Positions 1 to 5,714 of a stretch of DNA of 5,714 nucleotides are shown here, one piece after another; the stretch's first letter is position 1; each line of letters starts with the position of its first letter. The translations under genes and the position numbers were made by a program. Source of the stretch: Hungatella sp. UBA5982 (GTDB lineage: Bacteria > Bacillota > Clostridia > Lachnospirales > Lachnospiraceae); assembly GCA_002429965.1 (NCBI GenBank), contig DJBG01000206.1:5636-11349 (forward strand), written 5' to 3'. Below the pieces are notes generated by a model. The model saw only the letters and a list, made by a program, of their open reading frames with translations, made no database searches and was not told where the DNA came from.

Positions 1-1
1 T

Positions 2-796
2 ATTAACAAAGCTGCCTGGACTTATATTTTCTTTATACAGGCAACCCAGAATTTTGAACGTATGATGGGACTTGCTTTTTGTCATGTGCTGGAACCGATA
101 TTAAAGAAACTCTATAAAAATGATTCTGGAGAATACAAAAAATCCCTTCAGCGCCATATGCAGTTTTTTAACACAGAGCCTCAGCTTGGCTCCCTGATTC
201 CTGGTATTACCATTGCCATGGAGGAAGCCCGTGCCATGGGGGAAGATGTCAGCGAAGAGTTGATTGTTAATACAAAAAATGCACTTATGGGGCCTTTTGC
301 CGGAATCGGAGACTCTATGTTAATCGGTACCTATAGTCCGATTCTTCTAAGTATTGCCATGAGCATGTGTATTAGTGACGGAAATCCGGTTGGTCCCCTG
401 TTCTTTTGCGCAGTATGGCTTACCAGTATGGTTGGCCTGCAGTGGTATCTGTTTCATAAAGGATATGATATGGGTATCGGTGCGGCAAATTTGTTTTTCA
501 CCAACCGTTCGCTTGCCGATAAAATTACTACCGGGCTCACCATGATGGGGTTGATCGTAATAGGCGGAGTCGCCGCAACAACGGTAAAAGCAAATGTGAT
601 TTACCAGTTTGTAAGCGGTGAAATGTCTCTTTCTTTACAAGAGCAGATTTTTGATAAAATAATGCCCGGGATCCTTCCCCTTTTGCTTACACTGGCAGTG
701 TGGTATCTGATGGATAAGAAGAAGGGGTCCGCCACAAAAATTATTCTCGGTATCGTTGGGTTTGCGGCTGTTATGGTATTTTTAGGAATCATGTAA
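2..796 (+). CDS. PTS system mannose/fructose/sorbose family EIID component (5' end cut by window)
   Basis: Membrane subunit that, with EIIC, forms the translocation channel of a mannose-family phosphotransferase system. The frame is open from base 2, giving 264 visible residues before the TAA at 794-796. Family members are usually about 270-285 residues, so only a short N-terminus is missing. The ATG at 62 is internal, because the 20 codons before it (ending QATQNFERMMG) already match the conserved EIID start region. Other family hallmarks in visible-fragment numbering are RHMQFFNTEP (51-60), the following GSLIPGI and MEEARAMG segments, and MGPFAGIGDS (from 96). The second half has hydrophobic stretches, and a membrane segment ends the protein at GIM. 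It lies 43 nt upstream of a sulfatase gene; the matching EIIC is expected just upstream of the window. The family is secure; the transported sugar cannot be read from the sequence. Confidence 0.95.
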   Translation: MNKAAWTYIFFIQATQNFERMMGLAFCHVLEPILKKLYKNDSGEYKKSLQRHMQFFNTEPQLGSLIPGITIAMEEARAMGEDVSEELIVNTKNALMGPFAGIGDSMLIGTYSPILLSIAMSMCISDGNPVGPLFFCAVWLTSMVGLQWYLFHKGYDMGIGAANLFFTNRSLADKITTGLTMMGLIVIGGVAATTVKANVIYQFVSGEMSLSLQEQIFDKIMPGILPLLLTLAVWYLMDKKKGSATKIILGIVGFAAVMVFLGIM

Positions 797-839
797 ATGC
801 AGGATAATCAGAATCGGCCGGACCAGAGGAGATTTTCTT

Positions 840-2282
840 ATGAAAGATATGGTTTTAATTATGTCAGACCAGCACGGCTGGGATTACACGGGATTTGCAG
901 ATGAACGGATTGATACGCCGGGTCTAAAAAAGATTGCAGAGGAAGGTCTGATGTTTGAACGCTGCTATTGCAATTCGCCCCTTTGTGTCCCTTCGCGCAT
1001 GTCATTTCTATCTGGAAAATTGCCCTCACAACTGGGTGTTTTTAATAATGATGCCGCTCTTGGCGGTGATATGCCTACCATTGCCCATGAGATGGGACGC
1101 CTTGGATACCAGACCGTTCTGGCTGGCCGGATGCATTTTAAAGGGGAAGACCAGAAGCATGGATTTGATGAACGGTATTGCGGAGATATTACCTCTCAAT
1201 TCTGGGGAACCGGCGGAAAAAAGCGCCTGGATTTTGGCGTGTATGCCGGAACAACGAACAGGATAAACTGCCTGAATGCAGTTGGAGGGGGGATTTCCCC
1301 GGTTATGCTTTATGACGAAATCGTATTCCAGTCAGCCATGGGTTTTCTTGAAGATTGGGGAAAGAAAAAGGAAAATGGAAAACCGCTGTTTCTGGTGATT
1401 GGATTCTATGGCCCTCATTTTCCTTTTACCTGCAGAAATGAGGATTACCTAAAGTACCAAAGCCGCTTTTCTATAGAGGAGTGTGAGAAAGAAGCAAGGC
1501 TCCCTTCTCTTTCTGCTTATAATGAATTTCTGCAGGAATGTGCACCAGAACATATGAGAAACTGCAAGGCCGCTTATTGTGGCCTGGTGGAGCAGTTAGA
1601 CCGGTATGTAGGGGAACTTTATAATAAAATCCAGGCGGTCGAAGCCGGACGGGAATATCTCTTTCTCTACACGTCCGATCATGGGGAACAGCTTGGAAAA
1701 CGGAAGCTGTTCGGAAAGCAGACCATGTATGAAGCTGCGGTCCGCATACCTCTTCTGGCAGCAGGAACCGGGATAGCTCCAGGCATCTCAAAAGAGCCGG
1801 CAGGGCTTTTGGATGTATCCCGTACACTTTTGGAAGAAACTGGAAGAAATGGAAATTACTCCTGGCATCAGGGAAATAAGCTTGATTTCAGTGGTTCCAG
1901 GAACGAAAAATCCAGACTCGTAAGAATCCAGCAGATGGTGGGTAGTGATGACAGCCCGCAGTTGATAGAAGCGGTGGTTCTGGGACAATACAAAATAGTT
2001 AAGTCAGGAAATGAAACCATATATCTTTATGATTTACAGGAAGATCCCGATGAAGAACATGATCTGTCATTGACCAGAGAGGGCTTATTAAAAAAGCTTA
2101 TGAAACAGATAGAAGAAAGCGGCGGCTTCCTGAGTAAACATGAGGTTAAATATTTATCTGACCGGGAGCGGGAGGCCAGAGACGGGCAGCGACGGCTGAA
2201 AGCATGGGGACAGGCGAAAAAACCGGAAGAATGGGCAACCATGAAAATAGATAAAAACACACTCATAAATCCAAGAGAGTAG
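840..2282 (+). CDS. Cytoplasmic type I (formylglycine-dependent) sulfatase family hydrolase
   Basis: A 480-residue member of the alkaline phosphatase/sulfatase superfamily, expected to hydrolyse a sulfate ester. Visible motifs are the N-terminal metal site SDQHG (D10, Q11); the sulfatase signature CVPSR (49-53) followed by LSG, with Cys49 (codon 984-986) the residue normally oxidised to formylglycine; GRMHF (96-100); GPHFPF (191-196, His193); and TSDHGEQLG (278-286, metal ligands D280 and H281) followed by GKQTMYE with Lys293. The start has an AGAGGAG RBS at 825-831, 8 nt from the ATG. There is no signal peptide or lipobox, so it should act inside the cell, unlike many secreted glycan sulfatases. 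A Cys-type sulfatase in an anaerobe would need a radical-SAM maturase (anSME), not present here. The neighbouring PTS genes suggest that the substrate is an imported sulfated sugar; that is inference. A phosphodiesterase or phosphonate monoester hydrolase of the same fold is the main alternative. Confidence 0.92.
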   Translation: MKDMVLIMSDQHGWDYTGFADERIDTPGLKKIAEEGLMFERCYCNSPLCVPSRMSFLSGKLPSQLGVFNNDAALGGDMPTIAHEMGRLGYQTVLAGRMHFKGEDQKHGFDERYCGDITSQFWGTGGKKRLDFGVYAGTTNRINCLNAVGGGISPVMLYDEIVFQSAMGFLEDWGKKKENGKPLFLVIGFYGPHFPFTCRNEDYLKYQSRFSIEECEKEARLPSLSAYNEFLQECAPEHMRNCKAAYCGLVEQLDRYVGELYNKIQAVEAGREYLFLYTSDHGEQLGKRKLFGKQTMYEAAVRIPLLAAGTGIAPGISKEPAGLLDVSRTLLEETGRNGNYSWHQGNKLDFSGSRNEKSRLVRIQQMVGSDDSPQLIEAVVLGQYKIVKSGNETIYLYDLQEDPDEEHDLSLTREGLLKKLMKQIEESGGFLSKHEVKYLSDREREARDGQRRLKAWGQAKKPEEWATMKIDKNTLINPRE

Positions 2283-2295
2283 TTGGGAGGATTCC

Positions 2296-3834
2296 ATGAA
2301 ATACAATAAGTTTTGGACAGACATGCATAGTAATATCCACCATGAGCAAATGAATGAGCTCCCGGTGTGGTATGAACATATAAGAAAACATATGGATTTC
2401 TGGCCGGTGGCTTATTATCCGTTTTACATGCGGCCCACACCGTCAGGGCTTGCGGTCGAAGACCGGTACGATGATGAAGCAATTGCCAGGGACTGGGAAT
2501 TATTAAGAAGTTTTACCGAGGAAGCCAACAGACAGGGCTTTCCGATGTTCATGGGTTATGAATGGCAGGGAGCCGGGTTGGATGGAGATCATAATGTATT
2601 TTTCCTTCACAATAACGGGAAGCAGGAGCATCCGATGCGCTATCAGGATCTGGCCGCCGCCTATGAGGGGCAGGATGTCATTGGTATCCCACACCATCTG
2701 GCATACCAGCCGGGCTCCAGAGGTAAAAATTGGGATACCCATAACGAGACGTTTTCCCCTATAGCAGAAATTTACTCCAGCCACGGCTCCAGTGAAAATG
2801 ACGATGGACCTCTGTCCATGGACCGCCATGTCCATATGGGACCGCGGACAGGAGAGACGACCTATGAGAAAGGCCTTGATCGGGGATATAAAATCGGCAT
2901 CATTGCGGCAGGTGATAACCACAGTATTCCCGGAGTATTTGAAAATGGAAGCATGTGTGTACTTGCAGAGAACGGTACAAAGGAAGCCATCTGGGAAGGA
3001 TTGACAAAGCGGAGAACCTATGGGGTATCCCGGAGCAGGATTGAAGTTGACTATTGTGTGAATTCAGCACCAATGGGATCTGAAATTGAAGCAGGCAAAG
3101 AAGTAGAATTGGAATTTCAGATAAAAGGTACCGGAGCGGTAGACAGGGTGGAGATTTTAAGAGATAATGTCTTAGAGGAAATGGTTGTGCATTCAGGCAC
3201 ATGGGAACGGGAGAAGCAGGTTGGATTGATCCGGTTCAAATTCCGTCTCGAGCTTGGCTGGGGACCGGATACCAGGGTCTACCATAACCACCTAAGGAAA
3301 AACTGGGAGGGACGTCTGGAAACGGACGGAAAACTGCTTTCCGCCCAAACGTGCTGGAATCACTATGGTCAGGAAATTTTTCAAGATGACGACAGGAGCT
3401 GCCGCTTTACCATGACCACATACCAGTCTCCGGCTTCCGGTAAATGGATGGGGTCGGAGAAGGCAGCAGCAGAGGGCTTTATCTTTGAAGTGGAAGCGGA
3501 TGTGGACAGTGTTCTGCGTCTGCTCATCAATGGAACGGAATATCTCCTTCCCGTGAGGAAAATACTTAACAGCTCTCAGGTTATGGCACTTTGGGATGAG
3601 GTGAACTCCCTGACTAAGGAAAACTGGGGAGATATCACTCATTACCGGAATGATCCATGGTGGCACAATGCCTATAAAATCCGCATAGGCAAGGCATATC
3701 CTGAAAGCTCCTATAAACTTACCGGAAAAAGAAAGATCCGGATGGAGCAAAGCGGAAACTTACGGCTTCGCATCTGGCAGAAAAATGGAGATGCCGCCTG
3801 GACCTCACCTGTATTTATAACCGTAAAAGACTAA
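2296..3834 (+). CDS. PHP/DUF3604-like metal-dependent hydrolase with beta-rich C-terminal half
   Basis: A 512-residue protein of which roughly residues 1-250 look like a PHP-superfamily (DUF3604 or CehA/McbA-like) metallohydrolase. Candidate metal ligands run in the expected order: D9 and H11 in TDMHSN, with H15/H16 nearby; E89 in GYEW; H99; H133/H134 in GIPHH; E158 and H163 in EIYSSHG; and D207 and H209 in AAGDNH. The RRTYG motif (239-243) followed by APMG (258-261) and the closing AWTSPVF (501-507) resemble the corresponding parts of DUF3604-type proteins. The remainder (about 250-512) appears beta-rich and has no motif I recognise. Two usual PHP positions look replaced: the second His of DxHxH is N13, and the usual TDH after the first helix reads AYY (39-41). 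No signal peptide is seen. The RBS GGGAGG (2285-2290) is 5 nt from the ATG, and the gene follows the sulfatase after 13 nt. The substrate is unknown; a phosphoester or related bond in the imported product is a guess. Confidence 0.68.
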   Translation: MKYNKFWTDMHSNIHHEQMNELPVWYEHIRKHMDFWPVAYYPFYMRPTPSGLAVEDRYDDEAIARDWELLRSFTEEANRQGFPMFMGYEWQGAGLDGDHNVFFLHNNGKQEHPMRYQDLAAAYEGQDVIGIPHHLAYQPGSRGKNWDTHNETFSPIAEIYSSHGSSENDDGPLSMDRHVHMGPRTGETTYEKGLDRGYKIGIIAAGDNHSIPGVFENGSMCVLAENGTKEAIWEGLTKRRTYGVSRSRIEVDYCVNSAPMGSEIEAGKEVELEFQIKGTGAVDRVEILRDNVLEEMVVHSGTWEREKQVGLIRFKFRLELGWGPDTRVYHNHLRKNWEGRLETDGKLLSAQTCWNHYGQEIFQDDDRSCRFTMTTYQSPASGKWMGSEKAAAEGFIFEVEADVDSVLRLLINGTEYLLPVRKILNSSQVMALWDEVNSLTKENWGDITHYRNDPWWHNAYKIRIGKAYPESSYKLTGKRKIRMEQSGNLRLRIWQKNGDAAWTSPVFITVKD

Positions 3835-3851
3835 CGAAAGGGGACTATTTA

Positions 3852-4337
3852 ATGATGGAGATTGTAAATGTCCGGATTGATGACCGTCTGATTCACGGAC
3901 AGGTAGCAACTGTCTGGAGCCAGGTTACAGGAGCAACCAGGATTATGGTGGTCGATGATCAGGTTGTAAAAGATACAATTAATAAGGAGGCTCTTAAGCT
4001 GGCCTGCCCGAAGCAGTGCAAGCTGTCAATTCTTACCGTAGAAAAGGCTGCCGCTAATCTGTGCGCCGAAAAATACGAAGGGGAAAGGGTCTTCCTGGTT
4101 GCCAAAAGCCCAAAAACGATATGCAGGCTTTACGATGCGGGCTTCCACATGGATAAAGTGAATGTGGGAAATATGGGAGGTAAGCAGAACACCCGAATGT
4201 TAAAAAAGGCCGTCAGTGTATCAGAAGAAGATATTACAGATTTTCTGTATCTGTCGGAACAGGGAGTTACAATTACGGCCCAGATGGTTCCGGCCGATGA
4301 GGTACTGGATTTCATTAAACTAATCAATGAGCGGTAA
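3852..4337 (+). CDS. PTS system mannose/fructose/sorbose family EIIB component
   Basis: Cytoplasmic phosphocarrier that takes phosphate from EIIA and passes it to the sugar as it enters through EIIC/EIID. The 161-residue length is normal for a stand-alone EIIB of this family. The N-terminal signature RIDDRLIHGQV spans residues 8-18, with His15 (codon 3894-3896) the predicted phosphorylation site. Further family features are the VVDD segment, the LKLACP region and VNVGNMGG near the middle. The start is one of two adjacent ATGs (3852 or 3855); AAAGGGGA at 3837-3844 serves either, so one residue is uncertain. It follows the PHP-type gene by 17 nt and closes the apparent operon. It should pair with the EIID at the window's left edge, although two enzyme genes separate them. 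No EIIA domain is fused to it or present in the window. Confidence 0.97.
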   Translation: MMEIVNVRIDDRLIHGQVATVWSQVTGATRIMVVDDQVVKDTINKEALKLACPKQCKLSILTVEKAAANLCAEKYEGERVFLVAKSPKTICRLYDAGFHMDKVNVGNMGGKQNTRMLKKAVSVSEEDITDFLYLSEQGVTITAQMVPADEVLDFIKLINER

Positions 4338-4383
4338 AATGCAAACGTAACCAGATACGTGTTCCCCTGGACCTTGCAGCATT
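4338..4383. other. Imperfect inverted repeat after the EIIB stop codon
   Basis: Directly after the EIIB TAA, AATGC (4338-4342) can pair with GCATT (4379-4383), and inside it CCAG (4351-4354) with CTGG (4367-4370). An alternative local hairpin pairs ACGTA (4345-4349) with TACGT (4356-4360) around a 6-nt loop. The pairing is interrupted and no T-run follows on the + strand, so it is not a standard intrinsic terminator. It could be a weak 3'-end stabilising structure or chance. Confidence 0.25.
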
Positions 4384-4403
4384 ATAAGACAAAAATCCAT
4401 AAC

Positions 4404-4430
4404 TAAATCTCGTTGTAATATTAGCAATAT
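4404..4430 (+). promoter_or_regulatory. Candidate sigma-D/FliA-type promoter for motAB
   Basis: TAAA (4404-4407), a 15-nt spacer and AGCAATAT (4423-4430) resemble the flagellar sigma consensus TAAA-N15-GCCGATAT. The -35 half is perfect, the spacing is exact and 5 of 8 positions match in the -10 half. A start site would fall near 4437, leaving a leader of about 68 nt before motA. Motility stator genes are common targets of this sigma factor. The region is AT-rich, so a chance match is quite possible. Confidence 0.33.
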
Positions 4431-4431
4431 T

Positions 4432-4460
4432 TTAGCATCTGAAATTCCTCATTATATGAT
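4432..4460 (+). promoter_or_regulatory. Candidate sigma-A promoter for motAB
   Basis: TTAGCA (4432-4437) matches 4 of 6 bases of the -35 consensus, and TATGAT (4455-4460) matches 5 of 6 of the -10 consensus, with the ideal 17-nt spacer. Transcription would begin near 4467, about 38 nt upstream of the motA ATG. It overlaps the downstream side of the sigma-D-like candidate, so the two may be alternatives or only one may be real. Confidence 0.4.
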
Positions 4461-4504
4461 AGAATTAATGATGTTACAAATACTAGTTACAAAGGAGAAA
4501 AGTT

Positions 4505-5311
4505 ATGGATTTTTCACTGCTTATTGGTATCTTCATCGGAATCGGTGCTCTTTTGACAGGTTTTGTTCTGGAAAAAGGCGCCATATATTCTCTGTTTCTC
4601 TTAAGCCCTTTCATTATAGTGGTAGGAGGAACAGCCGGCGCTGTCATTGCATCCTATTCCCTCAATGATATAGCTATGGCTATGCGGGCCATGTTTCGAA
4701 GTTTTAAGCATCCCCATTCCGCCAGTATGGAAAAAATGATTGCCAAAATATCAATGATTGCAACCCGCTACCGGGCGGAAGGAGTCACTTGCCTGGAAAA
4801 TATAAGCAGGGATCCGGAACTGAATCAGGAGGAATATCTGCTTCTTAAGGAAGGCCTGGTTCTTATACAGGAAATGAAGACGCCGGAATCCATCCAGTAC
4901 ACCCTGGAATCTGATATCAGAGCCTATGTTCAGCAAAAAAGCATTGAGGCAAGTGTATTTGAGGCTGCTGCGGGGTTTTCTCCTACCATGGGAGTTATCG
5001 GTACCGTTATGGGACTGATCATGGTACTTGCTTCCGGTTTTGAGGATCCGTCAGAGCTTGCAGGTTCCATCGGTACTGCGTTTGTGGCAACCCTCTATGG
5101 TGTGTGTTTCGCCAATCTCATTTACATGCCAATTGCGAACAAATTAAAAACGCAGCTTAAGAGAAAGCATATTCAAAAAGAAATGATCGTGGATGGCGTC
5201 TGCATGATTGCCAGCGGTAATACCTCCCGAAATATTGAAAATGAACTCGCCCTTTATTTCCAGGCTTTTTCAGATGGAGCCAAACGATACAAACAGGGAA
5301 TTGAAAACTAA
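4505..5311 (+). CDS. motA: Flagellar motor stator protein MotA
   Basis: Inner-membrane stator subunit that, with MotB, forms the ion channel driving flagellar rotation. The 268 residues show the standard layout: two N-terminal membrane segments (about 3-22 and 28-50, with VGGTAG at 40-45), a large cytoplasmic loop, and two more segments (about 155-178 and 186-208). The loop carries Arg90 and Glu98 in R-x-x-G-x(4)-E, at the same numbering as the charged residues of E. coli MotA that contact FliG. Conserved prolines are P160 in FSPTMG and P209 in YMPIANKL; ATLYG in the fourth segment is also typical. Thr167 in VIGTVMG sits where ion-selectivity differences occur in the family, but the coupling ion cannot be called. 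The start is supported by AAAGGAG at 4491-4497, 7 nt from the ATG. The gene appears to begin a new transcription unit with motB, 18 nt downstream. Confidence 0.97.
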   Translation: MDFSLLIGIFIGIGALLTGFVLEKGAIYSLFLLSPFIIVVGGTAGAVIASYSLNDIAMAMRAMFRSFKHPHSASMEKMIAKISMIATRYRAEGVTCLENISRDPELNQEEYLLLKEGLVLIQEMKTPESIQYTLESDIRAYVQQKSIEASVFEAAAGFSPTMGVIGTVMGLIMVLASGFEDPSELAGSIGTAFVATLYGVCFANLIYMPIANKLKTQLKRKHIQKEMIVDGVCMIASGNTSRNIENELALYFQAFSDGAKRYKQGIEN

Positions 5312-5329
5312 AATTGGGAGGAATAAAGG

Positions 5330-5714
5330 ATGCGCAGAAGAATCCTTGAATCAGAAGGAGAAAAAGACAATTCGGAGCGCTGGCTTCTTACATATTCTGA
5401 TATGATTACCTTGCTTTTGGCTTTGTTTATCATCCTGTATGGCATGAGCTCAGTTGATACGATGAAGCTAAAAGAGATGTCACACGGGCTGGAGCAGGTT
5501 TTAAACCATACAGGTCAGACGAACAGTTCTGCGACAGGAGACAATATTTCTGTTTCTGCGGATAATTTAGACAATGTCTACCTGGCCTTGAAAGCTTATA
5601 TCGCCGAGCGCAATCTGGGGGAGATGGTCGATGTATCTTCCAACGGATCAGCCGTAAGCATTCATTTAAAGGATGCCATGCTGTTCCAGCCGGACACAGC
5701 CATCCTGCTTCCGG
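5330..5714 (+). CDS. motB: Flagellar motor stator protein MotB (3' end cut by window)
   Basis: Stator subunit that anchors the MotA ring to peptidoglycan and carries the ion-binding aspartate. The first 128 codons are visible and open to the window edge. After a short charged N-terminus, RWLLTYSDMITLLLALF (from residue 17) forms the single membrane segment, with Asp24 (codon 5399-5401) the conserved ion-carrying residue at the same number as in Bacillus MotB. YGMSSVD ends the segment. A Ser/Thr/Asn-rich linker (about 60-80) follows, and then the start of the OmpA-like peptidoglycan-binding domain, recognisable from VSIHLKDAMLFQPDTAIL. The start is set by GGGAGG at 5316-5321, 8 nt before the ATG; the motA stop lies 18 nt upstream, so the two genes are surely co-transcribed. 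The rest of the OmpA domain, perhaps 120-140 residues, lies beyond the window. Confidence 0.96.
   Translation, partial: MRRRILESEGEKDNSERWLLTYSDMITLLLALFIILYGMSSVDTMKLKEMSHGLEQVLNHTGQTNSSATGDNISVSADNLDNVYLALKAYIAERNLGEMVDVSSNGSAVSIHLKDAMLFQPDTAILLP

Noticed and set aside
62..64. ATG at 62 as the true start of the EIID gene
   Set aside because: The reading frame is open to the window edge and the 20 codons upstream encode conserved EIID sequence, so the gene begins before the window.
1471..1827. Minus-strand ORF of 118 residues inside the sulfatase gene
   Set aside because: It is fully antisense to a strongly supported coding region and its composition (Pro, His, Arg, Leu rich) is typical of a shadow frame.
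2027..2482. Minus-strand ORF of 151 residues across the sulfatase/PHP junction
   Set aside because: It is antisense to two real genes, covers the PHP-gene RBS on the opposite strand and has no family-like motifs.
3292..3750. Minus-strand ORF of 152 residues inside the PHP-type gene
   Set aside because: It is antisense to a gene with consistent motifs throughout, with no credible domain and no operon context on that strand.
4338..4383. Intrinsic terminator after EIIB
   Set aside because: The stem is interrupted and weak and is followed by ATAAGAC rather than a T-run; on the minus strand only four Ts follow it.
4456..4668. Small 70-residue + strand ORF before and within motA
   Set aside because: It overlaps the well-supported motA in another frame, lacks a good RBS at its ATG and shows no recognisable protein features.
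5208..5405. Small + strand ORF across the motA/motB junction
   Set aside because: It is out of frame with both stator genes, which are each clearly identified with their own ribosome binding site.

Overview
The window reads like a chromosome segment of a low-to-mid GC, anaerobic Firmicute, most likely a motile gut or sediment member of Clostridia (Lachnospiraceae-like). This is inferred from the mannose-family PTS proteins, strong AGGAGG-type ribosome binding sites, tight same-strand gene packing and Gram-positive-type MotA/MotB sequences. No taxon can be fixed without a database search. All six genes are on the + strand; the first and last are cut by the window edges.

Region 1 (1-4337) is the 3' part of a sugar-uptake operon: the end of a mannose-family PTS EIID, a type I sulfatase with a formylglycine-type CVPSR motif, a PHP/DUF3604-like metallohydrolase, and a mannose-family PTS EIIB. 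Gaps are 43, 13 and 17 nt and every internal start has a good Shine-Dalgarno sequence, so the genes are probably co-transcribed. The EIIC partner presumably lies upstream of the window. No EIIA is visible. Neither enzyme has a signal peptide, so both should act in the cytoplasm on whatever the PTS imports. The simplest reading is uptake and phosphorylation of a sulfated sugar or small sulfated glycan, followed by internal desulfation and a second hydrolytic step by the PHP-type protein. The substrate is not determined by the sequence.

Region 2 (4338-4504) is a 167-nt AT-rich intergenic stretch. It holds an imperfect dyad just after the EIIB stop that is not a convincing terminator, then two promoter candidates (sigma-D/FliA-like and sigma-A-like) and a strong RBS.

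Region 3 (4505-5714) is motA followed after 18 nt by the first 128 codons of motB, the flagellar stator pair. It appears to be a separate transcription unit unrelated to the sugar operon. No RNA genes, mobile elements, CRISPR arrays or long repeats were seen.
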